Of a stretch of DNA of 64,000 nt, positions 34,201 to 43,870 are shown in pieces; position 1 is the first letter of the stretch; every line of letters begins with the position of its first letter. Below the pieces are notes generated by a model, which saw only the letters and a program-made list of their open reading frames with translations, was not told the origin of the DNA and ran no database searches. The DNA is from Emydura subglobosa (taxonomy: Eukaryota > Chordata > Testudines > Chelidae), in contig ML679960.1 in assembly GCA_007922225.1 (NCBI GenBank), positions 3,858,032 through 3,922,031 of the forward strand. The letters are read 5' to 3'. Made by a program: the position numbers and the translations under genes.

Positions 34201-34580
34201 GATACGAAGCAGATTGTAATTAATCTATTTTTCATAAATGGATGATGGCTTTTATAGTTCACAGTTAATTTGCTATGTTCATTTTTTTAATGAAAAATAT
34301 TTTGTTTGTTGGGAAACATGATTAGAAAAAAATATGGAGTAGGTAAAAATGTTTCCATAATTTGCTCAACAGACCATAAACTTATCATAACACAGCTGTT
34401 TCTGGATTAAGTTGAAACAGGTACATCTCTGTGAAGAACAAAATATGTTCTAATTCACTGTACAAGTGTATACATGGAATATTCCTCTGTTCATTTTTCC
34501 TTCTTTATATACTTAAAAACATGAGGATCATTATTTTGAGGTAATAGACCATTTGGTTTTTTTCTCTGTTTTCTTCAACT
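31266..34580. other. Repeat-poor AT-rich block, possible distal UTR or conserved non-coding DNA
   Basis: About 3.3 kb with no recognisable transposon, unlike the DNA on both sides. AATAAA hexamers occur on the + strand (for example in GCAAATAAACTATG near 32685 and AGAATAAACTTG near 33409). It contains no coding exon that I can identify. It could be a long 3' UTR of PDK3, a non-coding RNA or conserved regulatory DNA. Confidence 0.4.
33905..33966 (+). repeat. 31-bp tandem duplication
   Basis: AATAAGTGTCAGATCTTGTTT occurs at 33905 and again at 33936, separated by a short AT-rich spacer, giving a period of 31 bp. The copies are identical over about 21 bp, so the duplication is recent. Confidence 0.85.
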
Positions 34581-35565
34581 GCTGAAGAGAGTTTATTGCT
34601 AGGTTTATGTGAACTTAACTATTGCATCTTACAACACATACATTCTTGGTATGTGCCATTAACCAAGGTTTTTCTGGAATTTCTGGGTCCTGATCTCTTC
34701 TCCAATCAGAGATTTGGGTTGCACCTTTTTTTGCAGATATTGGAAGCTGTTCACACTTTTTCATGGAGTTCTGGGACTATTCAAATGGAGCAGCTGTGCA
34801 GCATCCCTGATTTATCCATTGCAGTCCATCTTGTACAACTTATTTTGGGGCAACAACAAACAACATTTTCCCCTACCTTTACCTTAAAATCTCCAGAACT
34901 GTATCCACCTGCTGCTTCTCTCAATTTGTTCCTCCCATCCACTTTCATGACAGAGTAGGCCAAGAAGCACTCTGTGTGGGCCCTCTTAATAGCCACAAAA
35001 AGGCGACTCTGCCATTACTGCTCTCAGCCCAGGGACTCTTGTTTTGCAGTGAGAAGGGACTTGGAGTTAGGATTTACACAAGCTGGGACTTTGGAGACAT
35101 TTTCACGAGGACAGGTCAGTCTTTGTGAGCGGTTGGGACTCGCTATGCCACTGCAGCCTCACTGAAGAAGGAATCTTTGGTGGAAAGGTCATAAAATCTT
35201 CCCCAGTTCAGTCTCCTTAAAAGGGCAAAGCTTCCATCATCCTCTCCCACATAGTTATCTGGGTGAGTAGTCAGTTGGCAAGGAGTCAGGCCTACTTCCT
35301 GATTCCATTTTTTCCCAGGATGGGAATCTGAGCTTTCATAGGGATTTACTTTTATGTTACCTCTCCAGTTATGTATTGGAATATGTTAAGCACACGGGCT
35401 CATACCCACGCCAAAAGAGATCCCTATCTAAGGAGACTGGTTTTTCCTACAAAATAAAAATGCCAAGTTCTGGCCACGAATGCCAGAAAACACAACAAAA
35501 AAGTCCAAATACCCCAAATCCTGATCAACTTGCATGAGATCTAGCTCCTTCCCCAAAGAAATAAG
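34581..35565. other. Intergenic DNA with unclassified open frames
   Basis: Two + strand frames follow each other (34596-34958, 120 codons; 34974-35165, 63 codons). Neither matches a family I know, and they show no conserved motif. Base composition is more balanced than nearby DNA, so an old retroelement is possible. Confidence 0.3.
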
Positions 35566-35569
35566 ATTT

Positions 35570-35745
35570 TTCATATCAAAAGGGACTACTACAATTTAGT
35601 CTGATCTCCTGCATGACCATAGAATATTACTAAACATTCCTACATCTAGCCCAATAATCTGTAGCTGAACTAGAAAATATCTTAAACTGACCAAAGATTC
35701 CCAGTGGAGAATTGCCCCATGTAGGATAAAAGTCATCTGGTATAG
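35570..35745 (-). mobile_element. CR1 LINE 3' end
   Basis: This is the reverse complement of the turtle CR1 3' UTR: TTTAGTCTGATCTCCTGCAT, GACCATAGAATATTAC, ATAATCTGTAGCTGAACTAG and ACCAAAGATTCCCAGTGGAG. It is the same subfamily type as the copy at 18566-18738, but more diverged. Confidence 0.7.
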
Positions 35746-35884
35746 AGTTGGTAGGGGTGACATTAAGATTGTTGCTCCCCCCGCTACATTTATTTTACCT
35801 GTTTCTCCTTGGTTTGTGGTGTCAGACTATCTAACTTGTGAAATTGACTCCCTCCCTACAGTTTACTTGCTAACACCTGTGAAA

Positions 35885-35990
35885 ACTACCAACAGCTTTG
35901 TCTTTATTAGGATTTTCCGTCTGTTACCACCTGTTAGCTAACACAGTAAGTAAGAAATTACTGTTTTTCCTAGAGTGGATGCGCCTGAAG
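35885..35990. repeat. MITE-like repeat, copy 1
   Basis: It contains CAGCTTTGTCTTTATTAGGA, then CTGTTACCACCTGTTAGCTAACA and a TTCCTAGAGTGG end. The same word order recurs at 36350-36450 in the same orientation. It resembles the GCCTTGTCTACACTAGGA class of reptile DNA-transposon derivatives. The exact ends are not resolved. Confidence 0.45.
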
Positions 35991-36349
35991 AGACTTGCAG
36001 CTCTAGTTTGGGCTTTCTGTGATGTCCTCTTCCCATTCCTCAAACGTTGCTAAAGTCCTCCTGGAAAGAGTCAGGGTCTGATCTTTTTAGCATACAGAAT
36101 AAATAAAAAGTATTTTAAAATGAACAAACAGGCCATCATTCTGTATCATAAAGGAGCAGTAAGGGGAGCACAATCATATTATGGTTTGAAGATCAGTTTT
36201 TCTTCAACTATTAGGGCTTATATTTGCTAGGCAAAAGGTGCAAACGTATGATGTGTGACCTAACACTTGGTAAAATCTTTATATGGACAAGGCATTTGTA
36301 TTAGCAGGTTAAGGTGAAAGCTAGGAGAGTCTGCCAACATTTGAGAAAC

Positions 36350-36450
36350 CTACAGCTGCCTTGTCCATACTAGGATTTTACTGTGTTTAGTTACCGCAAG
36401 TTAGCTAACATGGTAGAAAACCACCTTTTTACCTACTGTTGAAGCACTGG
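36350..36450. repeat. MITE-like repeat, copy 2
   Basis: It contains CTGCCTTGTCCATACTAGGA, then GTTTAGTTACCGCAAGTTAG and CTAACATGG. It matches copy 1 (35885-35990) in order and spacing, with divergence typical of independent old insertions rather than a recent local duplication. Confidence 0.45.
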
Positions 36451-36967
36451 TGGTGGTGGTAAAGGAGAGAGTGACTTGACCACTTGCAAATCTACTGCCT
36501 TTGACTGGAAGATACTACAACTTGTAGACCCATGATGCAAAAATGCAATTGAAGCTATAGATGGACCCTTATGTCATTCACCAGAGTTACTGTCTTTGTT
36601 GGGAAGACTCCTACAAAATGTTTCCTGCCAGCTAATAACTATATTTAAGAAAAGTTTAAAATAAATCTTTATGTAATATAATGCTTGTGATTAATTAGAA
36701 GGATTTTATTTGAGCACAAATTTTATATTTTAAAATAATAATATAATGCAACAGGAGTTGCTTGTAGAATAGATATGGTTTTCTTTTTAAATTAAAATAT
36801 GAGGAAAACAAAGTGTACGCAAAACATTTACTTGCAGTACATTATTCAGCCGCTAGATGTCTGTGCTGTGAGTTCCAGACAAGATGTGGTCTCTGCTTTA
36901 CAGCAAAGGAAAAGCCTGGAATTTGCAATGTGTTGTCTGTGTATCTGTCACATTGCACCAATTTTCT

Positions 36968-37060
36968 ATAGGGGTACGTCTTCACTGTAGTTCACTTGCA
37001 TGATCAGCCCCTGGGTTAGCCTAGCCTGGGAGTGAGCTGTGCACTGCAAAGCCCTACCCA
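36968..37060. mobile_element. End of a DNA-transposon-like repeat
   Basis: The words GGGGTACGTCTTCACTGTAG and CCCTGGGTTAGCCTAGCC resemble the left end of a reptile MITE starting GGGTAYGTCTACACT. No matching right inverted repeat was found nearby, so it is a fragment. Confidence 0.35.
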
Positions 37061-37157
37061 GGTTGCTATGTCCTCCCTGCTGCTGCTCTCTGTGGTGTGT
37101 GTTGTTAGGACTCCTGGGGGTGATCCCATGATTCTTTGTGCTGCAGACAGCTGTGCT

Positions 37158-37242
37158 GCATCCCACGAAGGGGGTTTCTGCCCACGAAAGCTTATGCCCA
37201 AATACATTTGTTAGTCTTTAAGGTGCCACAGGACTCCTGCTC
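37158..37242 (+). mobile_element. Penelope-like 3'-end fragment
   Basis: The words CCCACGAAAGCTTATGCCCA, AATACATTTGTTAGTCTTTA and AGGTGCCACAGGACTCC are the sense version of the sequence present in reverse complement at 16622-16720. Only about 85 bp of the 3' end is left. Confidence 0.7.
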
Positions 37243-37599
37243 CAGTGCTAGTATTCTTTCCCAGGACTTCCCTCCTTCTGAACACACCGGGGAAATTGTG
37301 GGAAGGGATGGGAGGACTGTTAGTGCTCATGTGATTTACCCTGCATCCTCACTGCAAAGAGGGTAGATTACCAGCCCAAGGGAAAGTCTGGTGCATATAC
37401 CCCCCTGATGAGCCAGTGAAAGCACCATCAAACTCCAGTGAGAATATTTTGAGTGTGGGCTGTGGTCAGGTGGAGAGGCTGGGCCAACACCTGAGTCAAA
37501 GCCCTGATTAACTCTGCAGTGAGGACATATCCTAAAAGACCCCTCTGTTTAAGAAGGAGATAGTCATTTTGTCCTGCATGTTTACATCTAGAGAAGTGT

Positions 37600-38260
37600 G
37601 CCCTGCCTCTGGCTTAGCTGTGAGGCAGCTGCCATTTTGTGTTTTGTGTGTCATGCAGAATGTTAGTGAGTCATTGTGCATGTACTCTCTTCTCTCACGC
37701 ATAAGGAGACTTTATTTCCTTTTCTTTGATCTGAATAAATAAGAAAGGTAGACCGAAAATAACCCTTACCGAGTTCAGAAAAAGAAACGATAGTTCAAAA
37801 AACTAAAATTTCAGGATAAGGTCATAAAAATTCTGAAAGTATTCTTTTGTGGTCTTAATGGGGCTTTTGTGAGCAGCCCTGGCAAATCTCTTGGTCCACA
37901 CTGAATTCTGTTTTCATCATTCTCAGATGATCTCAGGAATTTGTAATGGACTCTCTCACTTGAGCCCTTTACTTAATTGGAAATTGAGTGGTACATAGGA
38001 CTTGTTTCCCATAGTAGCAGTCACTGCTGGCCTTAATGAATGAGCACACAGTTGAGTCAAATCCTCTCTCTTTGCTGAGCTCTGTTGCCAGTCTGTGTGT
38101 TTGTTGGGAGGGGGAGGGGCAAGGGGGAAGCAAGTTCCCTGCCCTAGGGGAACTGTGTATGTGTTGGAGTTAGTTTGTCATGCACTTGAAGCCATAATCT
38201 CTTGTAACTTAGTTCTGTGCTGAATAAAATGAGAGCCAGGAGTGCTGAAACACGGATATA
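37600..38260 (+). mobile_element. Possible LTR-derived sequence
   Basis: GGCTTAGCTGTGAGGCAGCTGC and CCATTTTGTGTTTTGTG are followed downstream by a GCTGAATAAAATGAGAGCCAG polyadenylation-like context at about 38220. The order recalls LTRs of reptile endogenous retroviruses. No terminal duplication was found, so the boundaries and identity are tentative. Confidence 0.25.
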
Positions 38261-39455
38261 TCTCTAAGTGAGGCCTTACCAAAGTAAAACCACACTGAGC
38301 GCCATTAAACCAAACTGTAAACCCTGTATATTTTGGAAACCACTTCCAACCAGGGGGTGCGATAGCACCCTGAGTTTCAGCACCTATGATGAAAGCTGTT
38401 TTTCAACTTGTTTTTGCATGGTGGTGTTCTTCCACTTGGCTGTATTTCCAGGCTAGGTAGCAAGCGGGCTTTGTTGAAGCCCTTCTCCATATGAATGCAC
38501 TCCCTCACATGCCCTGCCAGAAAAGTGAAGTTTGCCTGGAAAACATTATCAACCCACTCAGCATTCACAGTAGAAACCTGCATCATGTATCAAATCAGTT
38601 CCTGAGTAGTTTGTTCATTGAAACAACAGTACTTGGACCTGTTTAAATTCTGCTGTTTCACAGGTGTCACTCCACTGAAGTCATGTGTGGATGAGCATGT
38701 CAAGGTGTATGACTGAAAGAAGGTAAAGCTCAGGAGTATATTGTAACAGCGGGAGTTTTAATCTTGGCCACACCATTTTTGGAAGGAGGGTAGGGAGTGT
38801 GTGCTGCTTCACTTGGGCTGACAGAGAAGCTTTATTATTTGTGGTCCACCCTAAAGTGTGGTTCTACTCTGGTAAGGCCTCCCGTAGAGAGAGATCCGTT
38901 ATTTTAAAATCCTTTTGCTGTAGTTGCTCTTTGAGTGACTCATGTGCCTGTCAGCCCTCTTGCTTCTCGTTCAGTAGAGTCGACGGCAATATCTGCCCGA
39001 GGTTAGTGACTGGCTGGAAGAATGACCTCTCCCTGGGCTTCACAACAGAAGGGACAGAACTTTGTGGTGGCAGATCCACTAGGAGGATTTTTAAAACCAA
39101 TATAGAGCATTTGGCTATAAAAAGGGAAGGACAGAAGGAAGGTAATAACTAAAGGAAAGACAGCAGAAGACAGAAATTGAGCAGGGGAAAGGAAGGGAAA
39201 TGAGGGAGTGAATCAGAAAGATGACTATATTAGACCAAATCCTGCAGTCTATGTAGGCAAAACTGCAATGTAGCTTAAAGCAATCTTGCTTGACTGAAGA
39301 CAACAGAATTGGACCCATATTAGCATGAAAGGAGGAATGAAAAGATGGGGGAAGAGGCGAATATAACAAGAAGAAAAGGGAAGAGCAGACATAGCAACAA
39401 GGGGAGATCAGACTGGCTGTATGCCTAGAATTCATTAAAATAATCATATACATTG
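38261..39455. other. Intergenic DNA
   Basis: No gene recognised. A 117-codon + strand frame (38799-39152) and a 116-codon - strand frame (39115-39465, within a purine-rich + strand) carry no known motif. Both look compositional. Confidence 0.4.
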
Positions 39456-39459
39456 GAGA

Positions 39460-39740
39460 TGGCAAAAAGCCCTGTTAGATCATTGAATCTGTATCCCTGC
39501 CAATTCAGCAGTATTCCCTGCAATATGCTATCTCCTGTTTGGCTACCTTAGTTTTAAATGTCTGTCTCCTGATATTCAGCTTAAATTTTCCTTGTATGGC
39601 TTTCAGCGTATCAATACCTCCTACCACCACTCTAAATACTCCCTTTTTTTCATTGGTACACAGCCCTTGAAATATTTGTAAATGGCTATTAATGTCCCCA
39701 CATAATTGTCACCTACTTGTGTGTGTTAGCTCATCTTTTA
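39460..39740 (-). mobile_element. Old CR1-like LINE remnant
   Basis: The word order GATGGCAAAAAGCCCTGTTAG, CAGCTTAAATTTTCCTTGTATG, TACCACCACTCTAAATACTCCC, CCCTTGAAATATTTG and AATGTCCCCACATAATTG follows the reverse-strand CR1/L3-like 3' region. It is very diverged. Confidence 0.5.
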
Positions 39741-40269
39741 AATGTTTCCTGGTAAGTCTTCTAATGTGTATCTGTGTATATTAGGTTATGTGCGTGTGTA
39801 TAGATGGATGTTGTATGTATTAAATGTCTATTATGTAAGTATACAGAATAGAGCACCATATTCTAGAGGTGGTCACTTCAGAGCTGTGTGGGAAAGAGCT
39901 CTGTCCCTGAGACTTCGTGTTATGATCTCTGCCTATTCAGACACTATAGCATTAACCTTACACACCACGCTGCAAATGTTCATATAATCTTTGCATCCCT
40001 TCAATACTTACTTCTCCCCATTCTAGTTTCTCCCCATTCTCCCCTGCTCAATTCTAGTTCCAGTTTTCTACCTCTTATAAGAATATATTTCATCTAATTC
40101 CCCCCCCCCCCGCCCATTCCACCTCACACTATTAATACAGAAGGTGCACCAATTACCAATTTAAGTAAAATCAGTTCTTAGCGTGCTCACACATATCCAT
40201 TCCACTATAGGTTCTCTGCCCTGCTATCCTGTCAGTACCTTCACAGGAAGTGGAGCAGGGGTTTTAAGC

Positions 40270-40680
40270 ACAGATATCCTCCCATCTGCCTCAGCGCCAA
40301 CGTCTGTCCTGCCCAGACACCAGGGGGCTCGAAACAGACCTTCTGATGAGGCGACCGAGGGCATTGTATCAGTTCCTGTCACTGGATCCTGTGTCCCCCT
40401 TATTTTCGGACCGCTTGTCCCACTTCAACATGGTGTGGTCTCATATCACCACAGACCATTGGGTGCTAAACACTGTTGAAGTGGGTTATATGCTCCAATT
40501 TATTTCTACCCCTGCTCCTTCCCTCCCTCCCTCCGTGGAGGCCAGAGCCGACCCCATGAGTACCACTGAGGAAAAATTTCTGGAGACTGCGCTCAGGACA
40601 CACGTCTACACTGGAATGGACACGCACAATACATATTGAAGAAGAACAGTTGCAGAAAGGTTAGTGACCGTTCTAAAAAA
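40270..40680 (+). mobile_element. DIRS-like element fragment
   Basis: The + strand reads PLVPLQHGVVSYHHRPLGAK in one frame, and FNMVWSHITTDHWVLNTVEV then GYMLQF in another. The latter fits the ITTDHWVL..V..GY.LQF pattern upstream of the reverse transcriptase in reptile DIRS elements. It is followed by ATTGAAGAAGAACAGTTGCA and AAAGGTTAGTGACCGTTCT, characteristic of the terminal part of these elements. It has been rearranged by internal deletion. Confidence 0.6.
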
Positions 40681-41745
40681 AAAAAAATAGATTTACCCAA
40701 ACCAGCTCAAACTCCCATGTAAATAAAAACTTATTTGGTCATTACTGTTAGCAGACCTGAGTCAACACAGACAGGAAGCAGATCTTCTGAGTGAATGTCA
40801 TTACTATGTTCTCCATCTCATCCAGGGGAAATACTTTTGTAACCAAGGCTGATTCTGGTGGGGAATTGTGCCTTTAAATCATTTATTTCTTGGCCATTTT
40901 ATGCTCTAAAATAAAAATAATATCTCTAGCAAGTATACTCTTCAGTCTGATCTGCCACTTCCACTCTTCCTTATACACAGGGACAGCTATGGCTGTCACG
41001 GTCAGAAGAATGTTTCATCTGGAACTGCTAAAGTGACTGTCAAATTAAAGAAAGAAAGGAGAGTGAAATCAGGGTCATGAAATGTTTCTGATTAAGTTTT
41101 ACAGGGGAAAAGAAAAGGAAAGTCAGAAGTGTTGTGGTATGGAGAGCTGGAGCCAAGCTAAAACGTTCTGATTGGAACTTTACATAATACTAAATTCAAG
41201 TAATACAGAACACTCAGGAATGCCCTGACTGCCTCCAATGTGAAAGTTAGAGGTATGGGGAAAAATCAGGATCAAAAGTGAAAGTTAAAATAGAGCCGCT
41301 CAAAGGTTCCCCTGCATCTGGGCAAAGAATAAGGAGCGTCTGACGTTTCTGGTCGATAATGCTGCAGCATACCTGAGATCAGATGTAACCCATGTAGCTT
41401 GATTAGCTGAGCAAAGTGAAGCCCAACACACAATGGCATTTCTCTGTCTGTACTGCGGTAACTTTTGAACACCACATCTGATTAATTCCAAAATGTCAGG
41501 GAATGCTTTAGGCATCAATGGGCAGAACCTATTGATTTTGAGTAAAATTAGAAAATCAGAAGGGTCAAAATGGGGGACACATAGAGCCCCTGGTATCTGG
41601 TTAGCAGAGCCAACAGCTTCAACCAGGTATGTAATTTTCTACAGATGAAAGAACTGGTTGATGGCAGCCATTAACACCACCCCCCCAGCTCTGCCCAACT
41701 TCTCAGCAGAGTTTTTAAATGTTGACACCGAATGATTTATCTCCC
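40681..41745. other. Intergenic DNA, probably repeat-derived
   Basis: Contains A-run 40676-40687 and a block (about 41277-41640) with CTGACGTTTCTGGTCGATAA, GTAACTTTTGAACACCACA and ATAGAGCCCCTGGTATCTGG. The last phrase also occurs in the G-rich array that follows, so the two may belong to one repeat. No gene found. Confidence 0.35.
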
Positions 41746-42140
41746 AGACAGAAGTGTGGCATAGGGGTGCGTGAACTGAGCCTCTGGCATGGGGGGGAAT
41801 AATTAGGGGGCACATGGAATACCTGTGAAGGCGCAAGGGGGGCATACGTGGAGCCCCTGGGAAGAGAATGGTGTGGGAGGAGGAGGACAATGGGGAAACG
41901 TAACCCATGCCATGTGGCAGAGCAGGAAATGTGGGGTGGGGGCCCTGGTGTGGGGGAGAATGGGAGACAATGGTATGGGGGGCATACAGACTCCTGGCCT
42001 GAGGTGAGGGTGTGCATGGAGGGGGTGGTTCAGAAAGATCCTGAAAGAAATACAAAGGCACGGGAGAGTGGTACACAAGGCGCTTGTGGGGAGGAACATG
42101 AGGAACCAGCCTCCCCAGTGTATGCAAGGTACTCAGCCTA
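41746..42140 (+). repeat. G-rich degenerate tandem repeat
   Basis: Recurring phrases GGGGGGCATACGTGGAGCCC, CTGGGAAGAGAATGGTGTGG, GGGGGAGAATGGGAGACAATGG and GGGGGCATACAGACTCCTGG indicate a decayed array with units of roughly 60-110 bp. Many runs of four or more G lie on the + strand. Long frames on both strands here (up to 162 codons on the - strand) are by-products of the skewed composition. Confidence 0.6.
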
Positions 42141-42584
42141 TGGAAGCATCAGTGTGTGACCCTCTCGATTAGAAAACATGGCTTCCACTAAAGGTAATTG
42201 ATTTTTTTTTGTGGATTTCAGTCCCCCAGTTCAGCAAGGTACTTATGCACATTGACTTCAAAGTTAAGCTCATGCTAAAATACTTGGCTGAACCAGGGCC
42301 CATAGCCAGAGGGAATGAGGGGGAAGCTCTAGTAAAGGGGGTGGGGGAAGGAAAGGGAGTAGGGGAGATATCTATTTCAAAACCAGTAACAAAAGATCCT
42401 CCAAACCCAACCAACAGCAAGCACACTTGGTTCAATGCCAGAGGTGGTGAACTAGGCAAAGAGAGGAAATCGTCCTGTCTGTGGAAACTAACTTTTCCAT
42501 GTGTACACTAGGGATGGGGACTGATTCTTGAATATAAATACCCAGAAGTTTTAGAATTGCATTTTTTTTAATCTCATAGCACCT

Positions 42585-43225
42585 GTAACCTGTAGGATGG
42601 TTTGGGTTACGAAGAAGTAGAAGTTAGGTTTGGGGCCTAAGTGCAGAAGAATATGGGAAACTGAAGTTGCTAGTGTGAGAAGTTAAAGATAAGTTGGAGA
42701 CAGTATTATGGGAAAGTAGGAGTTAGCAAGGACATGCCCCACAGTTATGTTATCGTTATGTTTTGCGTATAACTGGTTTAAGCAAGGTTTTTAAGAAGTG
42801 TGTTTAATTGAAAATGCTTTATTAAAATGCTATCTGTATTGATAGTATGGGAAGGACATTGATGCAAATGTTAATTTAATAATGTGTTATGTAAAGTGGT
42901 GGAAATATAATTATGACAAAGGGGAATTTAATGTTAATAGTATAATGAAGTTTAAAAAGTAGTTTTGCTAATTGCATGGGAGCTTCAATTAACATTATAA
43001 GGGTGGTTCCAGGATTAGAAGGTTGTACTTCACTCTGTTGTCAATGGACTGATCACCCATTGATACACCATTTCATCTTTGAGTGCAAGAACTATAGTAG
43101 CATTTGTGCATGTGGTTGTTGCACACCTGACTAATCTTTTTCCTCTTGAATAAAGTTCAGTTGAATCATTAAAGTATTGTCTAGTGTTTCTCTCCTAAAT
43201 ACATTTTCTGTACCCAACCTAGAAG
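42585..43225 (+). mobile_element. Probable solo LTR
   Basis: The segment starts near TGTAACCTGTAGGATGG. It contains a TATA-like CATTATAAGGGTGG at 42994-43007 and a downstream AATAAA at 43149-43154, followed by the GTCTAGTGTTTCTCTCC block. This promoter-then-polyadenylation order is that of an LTR, and the sequence resembles ERVL-type LTRs of turtles. Ends are not fixed: AACC or AACCT flanks both sides, but TG/CA termini are not clean. Confidence 0.5.
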
Positions 43226-43424
43226 CTTGAACCTGGAAGCTAAGTTGGGTTTTATTGCGCCCTTGTCTTTAACAACTTAATTGGGAATATTTCAAAGTAA
43301 AAGTTACAAAGAGTTACACACATAATGATGATTGCCTTCTAACAGAGGCTATACTATAGCAGAAAGAGTAAAATCCTGTTCTCTACTCTGGTTAATTATA
43401 TAATTAGCTAAGTGTTACTGAAAA

Positions 43425-43870
43425 CCTATAAATGAATCTGGTGCTTTACAAAGAGTAGGATCAGAGGTGGCTGCTTTCTGCCCTCTAGAGTTTACAATCC
43501 AGTTGGGATGAGACGAAACACGGGACAGCAGTGCAGGTGAAGGAGGGGGCAAATAAAGACAGCCACACAGGATAAACTCCTGGAAGAAATGGGTCTGCAG
43601 GTGGTGAAGGTAGCTACTTGGCAGACAGGAAATGCAAGTCACAAACAGCAAAGTTGTGTATGGGAGGAGGGCTAGAAAGGAGCAGCTAGGAGAAAGGATT
43701 GGGAGGTTGATGACTTTAGCAGCAGGGGTTTGAACAGGTTTGAATGGCTGGCTGTGTTTCTCCTTTTGTACTTGAATGCAGAGGAAGGGGATGTCCACTA
43801 TGGAGCCTCTGGTATTAGAACATGGGCTTGATGTTATCCGAGAAAGTTCGGGTGGTGACTGGCAAAGCCA
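43425..43870. mobile_element. Possible L2-like LINE 3' UTR
   Basis: GTGCTTTACAAAGAGTAGGA, CCCTCTAGAGTTTACAATCC, AACTCCTGGAAGAAATGGGT and GGAGAAAGGATTGGGAGG resemble the purine-rich 3' UTR of L2-type LINEs (GCTTACAATCTAGAGG...). The largest open frame in the window (179 codons, - strand, 43415-43954) overlaps it. That frame is the complement of this purine-rich stretch, with no known domain. Confidence 0.4.

Noticed and set aside
34596..35165. Two consecutive + strand frames as a novel gene
   Set aside because: They show no recognised motif, no supporting splice structure and no similarity that I can identify. Kept only as unclassified sequence.
41639..42127. 162-codon Pro/His-rich frame on the - strand
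   Set aside because: It is produced by the G-rich degenerate tandem repeat; two other frames on the same strand and one on the opposite strand are open in the same place.
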